Source of the DNA: Byssothecium circinans
Taxonomy: Eukaryota; Ascomycota; Dothideomycetes; Pleosporales; Massarinaceae
DNA: 64,000 nt
Reading direction: 5' to 3'
Assembly (NCBI GenBank): GCA_010015675.1
Contig: ML976978.1
Location: forward strand, 699,915 to 763,914
The notes under the pieces are model-generated. The model made no database searches, was not told where the DNA came from, and was given only the letters and a program-made list of their open reading frames with translations. Shown one piece after another: positions 27,820 to 37,787 of the stretch (the first letter of the stretch is position 1; every line of letters starts with the position of its first letter). The position numbers and the translations under genes were made by a program.

Positions 27820-29832
27820 TTACTGCATGCGAATGCCTGTGGCTCTGTTCTTCTTCGCCGCATGATCTCGAGCATTGTTGAGACCACCCGAAGTCGTATC
27901 CAAAGAGCTCTCCGCCAGTTTCTTTTTCTCGCCGGCAATCTTGTCGAGATGCTTCTTCGTCTTCGTGTTACCGCTGCCCTTGCCGTGAAACTGGTGACTC
28001 AGCATCTTGAAAGCCTCTTTTTGGTTGAGATGTCGGCCATGCTCGTCGACATAGTTGAGGTCGAAGGTCGGTTTGTACTCCTTGTTGAAAATGTCGGCGA
28101 GCTTTCTACTCTCCATGTGATCGGCATTGACGTTGTTCTTGCGCGACCATTCTTCGCGCTCGCGTGGCGTCATGAGGTTCCACCTCGTTGAATTACGTTC
28201 ACGCTCACGCTGTTCCTTTCGAACACGCTCTGCAGACTCTTCAGCGCGCTGCTTATCCGTAAGGAATTTCTGTCGATCGCGATATAGGGCATTCTTGTCT
28301 CCGCCCTCAGATGCAGTCCACATGCCGCGCTGCTTGAGGAGTGCAAGCGCCTGACCCATGCCTCCATCGAGCGTCTTCTCTTGCTCTAAACCTGTTGTAG
28401 TAACGCCAGTTGAACGCGCGCGAGAGTTATTGCGTTCTTCAGCCTCGGCTGCCTCCGCATAGCCCATGTCCACATCACCTTCCCCATCGACCTCTCCATG
28501 CCTATTAGCGTCAAAACCATGTGAAGCATGGCTAGTGGTTTGGCGTTCACGTCGGCGACGCTCTTCAGCCAGTTCATCCTCATTAACCTCGAGATTATGC
28601 ACGAATTCAGTCGTCTCATCAATGACCAAACCACCGTCATCCTCCGGAGCTGCATCTACAAGCTCGGTGGAGTCCATCACATCTGCAGTCTGCGGCGGAG
28701 AGGCATCCTCTTCACGGAGCTGGCGTGCAAGATCTTCAGGGCGCATCTTCTTGCGCTTCTTGAGAGCGTCTCGGCGTTGTTTAGCAAGCTGTGCTTGCAG
28801 ATCATCATCGTCAATGAATGACTGGTCTTCCAGAATCTTCTTCTTGGGTTTCGCAACCACGGCCGGGCCTTCATCGACCTCCATTTCGTCGGCAGGCTCT
28901 TCTACAGCTGCGAATGTATCATCTTCGTCTTCAACGCGTTGCCTCTTTGAGGACTTGGATTTCTTCTTCTTCTTTGACTTCTTGATCTTGACTTCGGAGA
29001 CGTCCATGTAGTCGTTGGCTGGCGGCGCGTCCTCATTCAGGATGTCAAGGCTGATGGCAACTCGCTTCGGCTTGGCGACGCCTGCCGCTTCGGCTTCCAC
29101 ATCTTCGACGGTCCTACCCTGGCCGTTCAAGGTGAAAGCTTTGCGCTTCTTTCCTTCAATTTCCTCGTCATATTGTCCGAGTATCGAGGTGTGATCGTCA
29201 TCGTTAGGATCGTAGGCACGCTTCCGCTTCTTCGAGTCCAGCTTCTCCTTCAGTCGCTCCTTCTCTTTTAGCGCAACTGCCTCGAGCTCATCATCATCCT
29301 CCGCATCAACGGCCGTGTCCTTTAGCACCAAGATCTGGTCTTCATCGTCAAACTGATCGACTTCGTGAGCGACCTTTACGCCGGCGAGGTCGGACTCAGT
29401 GTATTGTAGCGCTTCCCTGGCCTGGCGTTCGCGCTCCTCTAGCTCCTGTTGCATTTTATCGGCCTTGGCGATCTTCTTCGCGCGCTTCTTCGAGCCCTTG
29501 AGCCAGGCTAGGTCATCTTCGTCTTCTACATCGGCCAGACCCTTGCCCTCAAGCTTCGCAAAGCGACCGGCCTTCTCGCGCTCTTTCTTGATCGCTGCCA
29601 ACCGATCCGCCTTTTTCTTCGCGGCAGCTTGCTCGTCTTGCAGCTTCTGCCAGTTGTCATGTGCGGCGGCCTGGCGCGTCTCTACAGTGCTCGCGGGCTC
29701 GTCGTCGGAATCGTCGCCATTTTTCGGGCGCACCGAGGGGCCGGAGGGAGCTGCGGCGCCGGGGACAGGTAGCGGTGCCATGCCCATGGACATGCGAATC
29801 TTGTTCGCATCCTCGATGGAGAGGTCTGCCAT
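27820..29832 (-). CDS. snu66: SART-1/Snu66 family U4/U6.U5 tri-snRNP protein
   Basis: Spliceosome component of the tri-snRNP, nuclear. A single exon encodes 670 aa, rich in Lys, Glu and Asp with long charged helices, as usual for SART-1. The N-terminus begins with SIEDANKIRMSMGMAPLPV, which matches a HIND element, the short helix by which Snu66 binds the ubiquitin-like protein Hub1. Several basic stretches such as KKSKKKKKSKSSKRQR look like nuclear localisation signals. The conserved C-terminal part includes LALLKQRGMW, YRDRQKFLTDKQRAEE and DEHGRHLNQKEAFKMLSHQF. The assignment rests on these recognised segments. Confidence 0.9.
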   Translation of the reverse strand: MADLSIEDANKIRMSMGMAPLPVPGAAAPSGPSVRPKNGDDSDDEPASTVETRQAAAHDNWQKLQDEQAAAKKKADRLAAIKKEREKAGRFAKLEGKGLADVEDEDDLAWLKGSKKRAKKIAKADKMQQELEERERQAREALQYTESDLAGVKVAHEVDQFDDEDQILVLKDTAVDAEDDDELEAVALKEKERLKEKLDSKKRKRAYDPNDDDHTSILGQYDEEIEGKKRKAFTLNGQGRTVEDVEAEAAGVAKPKRVAISLDILNEDAPPANDYMDVSEVKIKKSKKKKKSKSSKRQRVEDEDDTFAAVEEPADEMEVDEGPAVVAKPKKKILEDQSFIDDDDLQAQLAKQRRDALKKRKKMRPEDLARQLREEDASPPQTADVMDSTELVDAAPEDDGGLVIDETTEFVHNLEVNEDELAEERRRRERQTTSHASHGFDANRHGEVDGEGDVDMGYAEAAEAEERNNSRARSTGVTTTGLEQEKTLDGGMGQALALLKQRGMWTASEGGDKNALYRDRQKFLTDKQRAEESAERVRKEQRERERNSTRWNLMTPREREEWSRKNNVNADHMESRKLADIFNKEYKPTFDLNYVDEHGRHLNQKEAFKMLSHQFHGKGSGNTKTKKHLDKIAGEKKKLAESSLDTTSGGLNNARDHAAKKNRATGIRMQ

Positions 29833-30483
29833 GGTGCGTGGTGCGGCGGCTGACGGGTGCGACGTGCGGTTGGATTACTTCGATTGTAGATGCGAGATTG
29901 CGGTCGGTGAGAGGCTGAAACGGGACAGCCGTTGTGGGTGTAGGAGTGCAGTGAAACTGTGAAGACGAGAGGGACCCGTGCCTGCCAAGCCACTACCAGC
30001 TAGCGCGCCAAGCCATCGACCGCATCTACAAAATATTTCCTGCGCGTCCGCCTCGCTCTCTCTCAACCACCGACCTGTGCCCGGGCTCCCTTCCACCTCC
30101 TTGAGGGTTCTTCTTTCTTGTGGGGTGTGTTTGGTTGCAGCTCGAGGCAGTTCGTCCGCCATACATGGAGCCATCGCAGCGCCGCCATGATGTCAATGTC
30201 CGGTCGACAGGTCGCAGAGAAAGTTGGTGCGCGATTGCGGAAGCCTGAGCTCGCCGTGAGGTTGAGCTCGGTGGAGGCGCGCGTTGCCTGGGCACCTGAT
30301 TCCTAATCCCTTATGCTAGGCCGTCGGCCATTGATGCTTGGGAAAAACCCAGTTCTGCCTACATCTATCGCACTGTGAAGATTTATTGGTGGTATGGTGA
30401 GTGAGACCATGGATATCATTATTCGTACTGTCATAGTTCTGCACGAGCGCTCTTTCAACCACCGATCCCTCACACAGATACAT
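29833..30483. other. Intergenic; Snu66 promoter region
   Basis: Lies between the Snu66 start (-) and the Pth2 stop (-). It holds no supported gene or repeat. Confidence 0.45.
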
Positions 30484-31107
30484 CTATAACAGCTTCAAAT
30501 TTCCCGTGACCTGATCAATCACTCCCTTCGGAGCCGGGCCAATTCCCAGCACTGTCGCACTCCCGCTCGCAATCTGCGTCCGACCTGCGTCATGGATGAT
30601 CTGCGCAACGAGCCCCAGAGACAACGCCTGCGCCTGTAGCATCTCAAGCTCTTCCTCGCTCTTCACCTGCAGCGCAACCTTCATCTGACCCGATCGTTCC
30701 CAGCGGCGGAGTATATTTGAATTCGGCGCGGTGCGGAGGAATTGCTTGTAGCATGCCAGGGTCGCGTGGCCACATTGCGCCCCGATTTTGCCTGAAATGT
30801 TAGCTGTTTGCACTGTTAGAAGTGTAGATAAGGAAAGCATACCTTTCGTCATCCCCAGGTCTGTCCGCACTATAAGAACGAGCTTGCACTCCTCACTATG
30901 GCCGGGGAACTCTGCAGGCGCATTGTCGTCCTCATCGCTCGAGCCCTCTGACTCCTCTGCCTTCTGATCTCGTCGTGAAGGTTCTGATATGGGACTACCT
31001 CCAAAGAGACCGAGAGATTTTGCTTGGCCCAGAAAGTAACCGGTGACGCCTGCTAGGATTGCGCACGCGACCGCAATGTTCGCCGTCGAAGGTTGTGATT
31101 CTTGCAT
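30484..31107 (-). CDS. pth2: Peptidyl-tRNA hydrolase 2 (Pth2)
   Basis: Cleaves peptidyl-tRNA released from stalled ribosomes. Two exons (30843-31107 and 30484-30791) encode 190 aa. The N-terminus has one hydrophobic segment (IAVACAILAGVTGYFLGQA), which in this family anchors the protein to the mitochondrial outer membrane. The catalytic domain starts at KLVLIVRTDLGMTKGKIGAQ and continues with CGHATLACYK and DAGRTQIASGSATVLGIGP, with family Lys, Asp and Thr residues present. The 51-nt intron (30792-30842) has no stop and is divisible by three, so retention would add 17 residues; splicing restores the conserved MTKGKIGAQCGHA. Confidence 0.93.
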   Translation of the reverse strand: MQESQPSTANIAVACAILAGVTGYFLGQAKSLGLFGGSPISEPSRRDQKAEESEGSSDEDDNAPAEFPGHSEECKLVLIVRTDLGMTKGMLSLSTLLTVQTANISGKIGAQCGHATLACYKQFLRTAPNSNILRRWERSGQMKVALQVKSEEELEMLQAQALSLGLVAQIIHDAGRTQIASGSATVLGIGPAPKGVIDQVTGNLKLL

Positions 31108-31715
31108 CGTGGGCGGCTGGGAGTCTGGCTTCGAGTCCAGCAGCTGAGTTCTCGGTGATTGAGATGCGAAGAGAGGTGCTGTTAAGGCAGAGAGGTCCGT
31201 GTTATCATGTTGCGATGGTCGGGAAAGCCAAATGGTAGTAGTTTTGGCGGGCTGATGTGAAAGCTACCCTACGCACGGACCCCTGCGAGAACAACGTCAT
31301 TTCACTCCCAAAACACTTCTCCAGCCCTCAACACCGATCCATGGATTCATTATGAGCACAACTGCCAAGCCGTTGCCATCTCAATAGCTTGTTTATTAAC
31401 TCATTTAACCAAACAAGAGTGTCCCTATATGGGCAAAACAGTACGTACCGCACCGTTTCGCCATTTGACCTCGTTAGGAGTCGACAAGAAGGCACTACAG
31501 AGTCCCTAAACTCAAGACAAAGTTATGTGTAAACATGTTTGTCAAGATGACAGAGAAGAAGCTCCATCTTTATATCATTAAGCCAGCTTTTGGGCTAAAA
31601 GGAGATTATCGTACCGGGTCTTCAACTTCTGCATGTATCATTCGGCTTGCTCATCCCACAGTTCTGCCATTGACAGAAGATATGGCCTATCTTCAATTCT
31701 AATTACTCGCGGCTT
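31108..31715. other. Intergenic; Pth2 promoter region
   Basis: Lies between the Pth2 start (-) and the glycosyltransferase stop (-). Nothing beyond a promoter and a 3' UTR is suggested. Confidence 0.45.
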
Positions 31716-33122
31716 TTAAGGACTCCTGCCCGCAAGAAGGCTGTCTCTCTCCATCCACGTCTCGTCTTCCTCATCCTCGAAAGTAACCCGTCTTCCAGGG
31801 GACATCATTGCTTCTTCCACAGTCCTCCACTCCGTCTTCCCGCAAGTCCAAAAGGCATAAATCCTGATCAACGCATTAACATAGATCCAGACCAAGTATC
31901 CCGGCACATAAATCACATCTCTCGGCTCCCTCCACAACAACGGAAAGATCTTCACAACCCTTACCCCCACAATCCACGCCGCAAGAAGAAGATACCAAAC
32001 AATCCACCATTCCACCTCCTCTTCCCTCCCTCCCGAAAAAGCTCCCAGCAGCACAAAGAGACAAATATCATGCAACAACGAATTCTTTCCCCACGCGTAT
32101 ACCACCACCGCATAAAACGAATACGGAAACCTCCTCCACCTCCACAAATCCCCCGTCAACTCCTTTGCATTCGTCCTCCAACCTGTACGCGACCATCTAA
32201 GAGTCTGTTCAAAGTACTGCGGCCATCTCCCCAACTCCGAAATCAACACACTCTCCCTTCCTGCCTGTATTTTGATACTCCAGCCCTTCTTAAAGATCCA
32301 CTTGGTGTGAAAAATGTCATCGTCGGCATTGAGCGGACCGCGTCTTTTCCCGTACCCCCACCACTCAGTGTAATACTCGTTTGTATAAGCGTGGATGAAT
32401 TCCTGGTCGGTGAACACAGACGTTCGAAACAGGCCGAAGCGGCCTTCGAGACAACTGATGCCGCCATCGATGCTCGTGCTGGCGCGGAATTCGCGAGAGC
32501 GGCCTTGTAAGTATGCACGGCCGATGAAGTCCCCGAACCCTTTGAAGGATACGGGGCAGACAGTGCGACAGGCTTCTGCCACCGGGCCTACGGCCGCTAC
32601 CTTTTCATTTTCCAAGGGTGCGAGGAGCGAGGGGATGAAATCGACGTTCTGGGGCCAATCCGTATGATCGTCTTGTCTCACGAAGAAGGGCGTCTTCACC
32701 CTCGGCATCGCGGCGAGAACTTGCCTGCGGATATTCGGCACATCGACTTCTCGTAGCACGGTGATGCGTGGATCGGTGAATGTGGCGTTGAAGTTGGCGA
32801 TCTGGGAGGCGATGCGCATGCCTGAAGTAGTTAAAATGAGGCTGGGGATGTCGTGTGCTAGGATGGAGCGGATGACGCTGTGGATTCCGCGCTGCGAGAG
32901 GGAGGTTGTGGATATGACGACGGTGACGTCGCGGGTGGTGTACATGGGCGTTGCTGAGATGGGTATTGGCTTGTAGAGGAAACGGGCAGCGAGGAGGTTG
33001 GATATGGCGCGAATGTAGCGGAAGAGGAAGAGTGCTGTGAAAAGGGCGAGGGAGTGTTGGGTTGTCCAATGCCATACTTCGGAAGCGAAGTGTTGGAATG
33101 GTGTGAGGATGGCTCTCAACAT
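31716..33122 (-). CDS. Family 2 glycosyltransferase, membrane-bound
   Basis: Single exon of 468 aa. A membrane helix near residues 25-45 precedes the GT2 catalytic domain, and two or three more helices follow it. Motifs: RQDDHTDWP (Asp151/Asp152, nucleotide-sugar side), LNADDDIFHTKW (metal-binding DxD-like) and QTLRWSRTGWR, the QxxRW acceptor-site motif of processive synthases. Architecture and length resemble fungal type 2 transferases described as Cps1-like or GT2, some of which are needed for hyphal growth on solid surfaces. The product is unknown. A TATATAT element at 33226-33232 lies about 104 bp upstream of the ATG. Confidence 0.85.
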   Translation of the reverse strand: MLRAILTPFQHFASEVWHWTTQHSLALFTALFLFRYIRAISNLLAARFLYKPIPISATPMYTTRDVTVVISTTSLSQRGIHSVIRSILAHDIPSLILTTSGMRIASQIANFNATFTDPRITVLREVDVPNIRRQVLAAMPRVKTPFFVRQDDHTDWPQNVDFIPSLLAPLENEKVAAVGPVAEACRTVCPVSFKGFGDFIGRAYLQGRSREFRASTSIDGGISCLEGRFGLFRTSVFTDQEFIHAYTNEYYTEWWGYGKRRGPLNADDDIFHTKWIFKKGWSIKIQAGRESVLISELGRWPQYFEQTLRWSRTGWRTNAKELTGDLWRWRRFPYSFYAVVVYAWGKNSLLHDICLFVLLGAFSGGREEEVEWWIVWYLLLAAWIVGVRVVKIFPLLWREPRDVIYVPGYLVWIYVNALIRIYAFWTCGKTEWRTVEEAMMSPGRRVTFEDEEDETWMERDSLLAGRSP

Positions 33123-34210
33123 GGCTATAGTGCTCTACCTGGGATTCCTTAAGAGATTGGTCTCTTCTGGTCACGAGTTGCGATTTCTTTTCGGCTTTGG
33201 GAAAGAGAAGGAGGGGAATCTCGGGTATATATGGTCTTGTATAGATCGATGACGGCTTCCTTGTGAGTGCTTGCAGAGCTGGCATTTTTTCCAATTCACA
33301 GGGCGTTATAATCGATATTGAGACATGTGTTGGCTTTGTTACCAATGGTCAGTGGAATGTTGCATCGAGAGGCTTTGCGTGATCCTCGAGCTTCAGAGGC
33401 CGAGATGCTCAATTCAGTGGACACTGATAGGTGTATATTATGGCAACTGAGTTGTATTGCTATCACTACCGATAGCCAGTGACGTCTAGACATATGTGTC
33501 CTGGCCATTGCGGACTTTACTTACGTTTTGCCAACGAACCCGTTATTCCCATCAACTCCGTTACCGTCAACGCGAATACCGCCGACTACTAGATCATCCC
33601 CAGCCCTGGAGTTGGTTATCATCGAGTCAGCTTCCTATAGCGACAGTCAGGGTTCCGGGTCTCGATATCACTCGCCTTGTCCGAGTCGTAGACTGTAATA
33701 CAGTCTGAACATACTGCTTCCGAAAAGTTTGACGCCGCTTCTTTAAGCTAATTGTTCGTCTATGCGTCTATGGCAGCCACAGCACTGTATCCGAACATCT
33801 TCTGATCTTCGGGACTTGGCGCTGATGGTCTTTCGGTGACGCAGCTAGGAGCTTAGCCAGGATTTCATGGTATCGTTTAGGGCTGTAGCCATTTTATTTT
33901 TCTATGAAGGTCCGCGAACGCATACTGACAACACCATAGGCTTTAGCTGTCTGTGCACGTACCGGCTAGTATCCGATCGAACGTCCATGAACGTGCTGCT
34001 GCTGTTTTGGCGTGTAAAACTGGGCATTGACGATGCAGAAAGGGCCAGAAGGTGCAAGCGCTCACTTACTAACTGTATATAAACCCTCGTGTGCGTAGAC
34101 TCGCTCCTCCACACCTGACTCTACCAACCCGCAACAAAGCACACAAGGTCCGCCATACCACCAGACCCCTTCGTGCCACTTTATATGCCTCATCATCAAC
34201 ACAGAGCCAG
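33123..34210. other. Intergenic
   Basis: Lies between the glycosyltransferase start (-) and the decayed 2EXR-like gene (+). It contains the TATA box noted for the glycosyltransferase. No complete gene is supported. Confidence 0.4.
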
Positions 34211-35100
34211 ATGGATCCACACCGTATCGTGACGCGTGCAGCAAGACTAACACTCTCCTAGGTTACCTACGCGCCGAAATCCGTCTGAAAATCTACGGAT
34301 CCATCCTAGACAATGACAACGCCGACATCAAGGCTAGAGGTGGAGGTCATTACAAGCAGACGGTCTTTAATGCTGCGGGACAGTCGGTTGTATGCCTACC
34401 TACTCTAATGAAGACTTGCTTACAGGTGTACTACGACACGACATGCAGCCCCTATTCTTCCCTTCTTGCCTCTTCGTGATCCGAAGCGCCAATGACTCTC
34501 TGGCCAGGCTTGACGCAAACGCTCATACGCCAAAAGAACTTCACTCCCACCCCGCATACCCAGAAGCTAGCTGTTACTTTTACAAATCTCGACCTATTCC
34601 ACAATATAGCACCAAACCGCACAGAAGAAAGGAGGCGGAAGAGGCGAAACCGCCCGACAAAGAACACGTGACTTACGAGGCCAGGTCAAGTCCTCAAGCG
34701 CTTGCCCGACGAAGTCATATATATCGAACTAGGCATCCAAATAAAATACTGCTTCAACCGCGGGGGGGGGGGGGGAACTCTCTGCTTCAATCCGATCTAG
34801 TCCATTAACCCTCGTGTATCAAGCACACCACGCAGTCTACGATCTCGATTGCGACCTTGTATTGACGGAGCTTGAGACGCTGGTTCTCTGCCTGGACTAC
34901 TCACACGGGTTCCATTCGGCGTACTACTATGCGTTGTTTGAGGACGCTCTCAAGGATCCGGATCACTGCGTTTACCGTGGGGTTATGGATATGTGTGGTT
35001 AAGACGTGGTTTGAGGGGATGTTCAATGCGCTCGATAAGGAGGGGCGGGTTATTTGCACACTCCATCGGAATGTTGGTAAGGGACGGGGGGAAACAGGGG
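34211..35100 (+). pseudogene. Decayed 2EXR/F-box-like gene with several frameshifts
   Basis: Segments in successive different frames read like one fungal 2EXR-type protein. YLRAEIRLKIYGSILDN at 34264 and LPTLMKTCLQVYYDT near 34396 share one frame, which stops at 34477. CLFVIRSANDSLARLD follows in a second frame, and AVTFTNLDLFHNIAPNR in a third. A later frame gives HHAVYDLDCDLVLTELE and FEDALKDPDHCVYR, and KTWFEGMFNALDKEGRVI comes after another shift. A run of 14 G at 34762-34775 sits between the last two blocks. An intron at about 34226-34261 could join an ATG at 34211. Sequencing errors could mimic part of this, but several shifts make decay likelier. Confidence 0.55.
34762..34775 (+). repeat. 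G14 homopolymer
   Basis: Fourteen consecutive G residues inside the decayed 2EXR-like gene. Tracts of this length are prone to replication slippage and to assembly error, so the true length may differ. Confidence 0.8.
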
Positions 35101-35420
35101 TTGATGTGGGTGTACTGAGCTTTTTGATGCGAGGAAGTTCAGCATACCGCTATGGAAATGTAAGTCTTCACGTCTTTGGGTTTCCCAGTCTCTTGTACTG
35201 ATAGTATACCGGGCAGGAGCTTCCATGACTTGAGATTTTTTCCAGCCGCGTTCAGCCACGGGCCTGGGTCTGTGAAAAGGCATCCAAGCCACTTCCCTCC
35301 CTCGTCTCGTTCTCAGCGTTTCAACACCAATAATTGAATGCATAGTAAAGAAGCACTAAAATGCTACACTACCTAGGTATTCCAAAGCTCTCGTCCACTG
35401 AATTCCTCTCACACTACCTC
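35101..35420. other. Intergenic
   Basis: A short stretch between the decayed gene and the CBM1 protein gene stop. Nothing supported. Confidence 0.4.
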
Positions 35421-36286
35421 TCATTCCCTTACCCTCCCCTCACCCCTCCGCCGATTATTTGCAACCTTATCATTATAATAATGAATCGTCTGATCCGCAC
35501 ACCCCGCGGGAGTCTGATAAGCATAATTCCCCAAATTAATAAACATAGCCTGTCCCTGACACACATACCAAGCGCTCTGATTCGGCCTACTCACACCCGC
35601 AACACTCCACTGCAAATCATCTCCTCCCCACTTAAACGTGCCGTACGTGTTCTTTGTCTCACTAAACGTCACCGCTAGACTTGCATTATTGATGGAGCGC
35701 TCCTCGCTGACGACGGCGTAGAGCAGCTTCACGGCTTCGCCGGGCGCGGAGACGAGTTGCACGAATTGCCCCGAGACGACTTGAAATTGTCCCGCTGTGG
35801 TGTAGTCGCCGAGGAGGGCACTGCCGGGGCTGTAGAGAGGCTTGGTTTGGATGTATTTGTGGTAGTTGGGCGCCGCGACGGCGCGGACCCAGTAGTACCC
35901 GCTTTGCAGCGTTTTTCCGGGTCCGGTGCCGGGGGGAGCACCGGTGGTTATGGGGGTGCTGCCGGGGAGTGTGCTAGTTGGGATGGGGCCAACGGTTGTG
36001 GGGGCGGGCGCGGCGCCGGGTTGGCATTGCGAGTAATATTCACTTTGGTGGATTAGACGGTGAGAAGGGAGTGGATGGATGGTTGGATGTACGTACTTGA
36101 TTAGGACGCAGCCGGATCCCGTGGCGCATTGCGTTTCTCCTGTGTAGTTTATTCCGCCACCTAGGAGAAATGTTAGCATCGAATCGAAGGCTTGGTTAGG
36201 GAGGAAGTACACTGCGCCCAGTCGTTGACGACTGCTGAAGCAGTGCCTGCTAGTATAGCCAAGGCTACTGCGGAGAAGTGATGCAT
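35421..36286 (-). CDS. Secreted CBM1 protein with an unrecognised C-terminal domain
   Basis: Three exons (36211-36286, 36097-36160, 35421-36042; introns 50 and 54 nt) encode 253 aa. A signal peptide ending near ASA at residue 18 is followed by a fungal cellulose-binding module. WAQC, GGINYTGETQCATGSGC and NEYYSQC give the expected cysteines and aromatic residues; both introns lie inside it. A Pro/Thr/Gly linker (about 30 residues) leads to a domain of about 165 residues with SGYYWVRAVAAPNYHKYIQ and KNTYGTFKWGGDDLQW. I do not recognise this domain and see no catalytic motif. The CBM suggests binding to plant or fungal cell-wall polymers. A TATATA lies at 36417-36422 upstream. Confidence 0.85.
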
Positions 36287-36995
36287 CTTGAATACAAGAT
36301 CTTCAGTACCTGTACGATTACGATTGACTGGGAGAAACTTGGAGGAAGGGTCGACAAAAGTCTTCCACGATAATCGAGAGGTTTATGAAGTTGCCTGGGT
36401 ATGAGCCCATGGTCGATATATACTACCCTTTCATAATACGCCTTCTAGAATATTACGATGTGTTGCTATGAATATAGTGTTCGCAAGGAGGATTTACCGC
36501 CGGTCCGTCGCAACCGGTAGAAGAGTCGATATATTAACGACCAGGTTTAGCTCCGAACCATGGATTTCGACCCAATGGCGACTGCACAAGGCCAGAATTC
36601 GCAGGCCTTGATTTGAATAAGAGAGAGCGTATATTGCGCGGAGAAAGCTTGATGGTTAGTCCGGTAGAGCTAGCTGTGCGAGGCTGCGAGCCACGATGAA
36701 GTGACCGAACAGGTGATGTCGCATTGTGGACGCATTTCATCGGACGTGATCCGAGCGTATGTAGCATCATTCGTGAGGTGTTTTTGCTTCTTCATTGCAA
36801 GATCGTCTGATGGCTTGATTGTTTCGGTCGTCAGTCGCAGACTCTCTTCTATTCATGTCAGCCAATGCAATTATTGACGCAGTCGGAAGATCGTACTCAC
36901 AATGCTCTAAGCATTCACCAGCTTAAGGATCCATGTGCAGCCTTTCTTTTTTGCTCCTCAATCTGTTTTCAAGCCTTCCCACAACTCCCCACCCC
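36287..36995. other. Intergenic; CBM1 gene promoter
   Basis: Lies between the CBM1 gene start (-) and the Ctf8 stop (-). It holds the TATATA at 36417-36422. No gene is supported. Confidence 0.45.
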
Positions 36996-37502
36996 TCAAT
37001 CCCCCTCCTCATCCTCCTCCCCGCCACCCACCGGTTCCGGCCTCGCCGAAAAAACAACCTTATACTTCACAATCTCCACAATCTCCAGCTCTTCCCCCCT
37101 TCCCCTCTCCTCCCCATCCACGCCCCCCATCACCACATCCCCCTCCCTCTCCTCCCTCCTCCTCACAACGGCAAAGGGCCTCCCCAATTTCCGAACCTCC
37201 CCGCTCATTCTCTGCCCCCTCCCCACATAAAAATACACCCTCTTCATCCACCTCTCATCCCCCTCCCCGTTAACCGTGGGGTTATACAAAGGGAACGCGA
37301 GTTTGCCGACGAGCGTGGAGGATGTTGGCGCTGAGGCTGTGGACGGCGTGGTGGGGAAGTGGATTGTGCCTTGGAGTTCGAGGAGGGCGAGGCCGGTGGG
37401 CGTGTGGAGGAGAGGGGGGAGGGGGTTTGTGGGTTGGGCGTGTGAGGGGGGTGCGGTAGGGGCTGCAGCGGACGGCGGGGGGTGCAGTGGAATGGATGGC
37501 AT
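36996..37502 (-). CDS. ctf8: Ctf8, subunit of the Ctf18-RFC clamp-loader complex
   Basis: Single exon of 168 aa, a normal size for Ctf8. With Dcc1 it forms the Ctf18-specific module of the alternative clamp loader that acts on PCNA at forks and in sister-chromatid cohesion (family knowledge). Recognised segments: LALLELQGTIHFP, LVGKLAFPLYN, RVYFYVGRGQRMSGEVRKLG and ELEIVEIVKYKVVFSARPEP. The N-terminal 25 residues are Pro/Ala-rich, and an Arg/Glu/Gly loop near residue 115 looks like a low-complexity insert. It is nuclear by function. Confidence 0.88.
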   Translation of the reverse strand: MPSIPLHPPPSAAAPTAPPSHAQPTNPLPPLLHTPTGLALLELQGTIHFPTTPSTASAPTSSTLVGKLAFPLYNPTVNGEGDERWMKRVYFYVGRGQRMSGEVRKLGRPFAVVRRREEREGDVVMGGVDGEERGRGEELEIVEIVKYKVVFSARPEPVGGGEEDEEGD

Positions 37503-37787
37503 TGTTTTGTGGTGGGAGCGCAGAGCTTTTGGATGGAGGGTTTAGAAGATGTGAGATATGAAATGATCGGGCTTTGGAGAGTATGGCGGGGTAGGTGGGA
37601 CGCGTAGAGATCGCGACCGACACGCGACTTGGTCTGTGCATAGCGGGGCAGAAAGTTAAAAATTCGAAGATGACGGTGAGGAGAAACGTTGATTGTTACG
37701 TCTTGCATTCAATTGTTTATCAGAAAGCTACTGCTGCAAATCCTCAAAAGGACTCCAAACCTCCCATCTATCCCACTAAAGCGACAT

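Noticed and set aside
28466..29011. + strand open frame of 181 codons rich in Ser and Arg
   Set aside because: Antisense shadow of the Lys/Glu-rich Snu66 gene.
32605..33345. Minus-strand open frame of 246 codons rich in Pro/His/Arg
   Set aside because: Overlaps the glycosyltransferase N-terminal region in another frame, and the glycosyltransferase frame has clear motifs.
34390..34425. Possible short intron (GTATGC to TTACAG) in the 2EXR-like gene
   Set aside because: Only about 36 nt, and reading through it gives the family-like LPTLMKTCLQVYYDT, so it is more likely coding.
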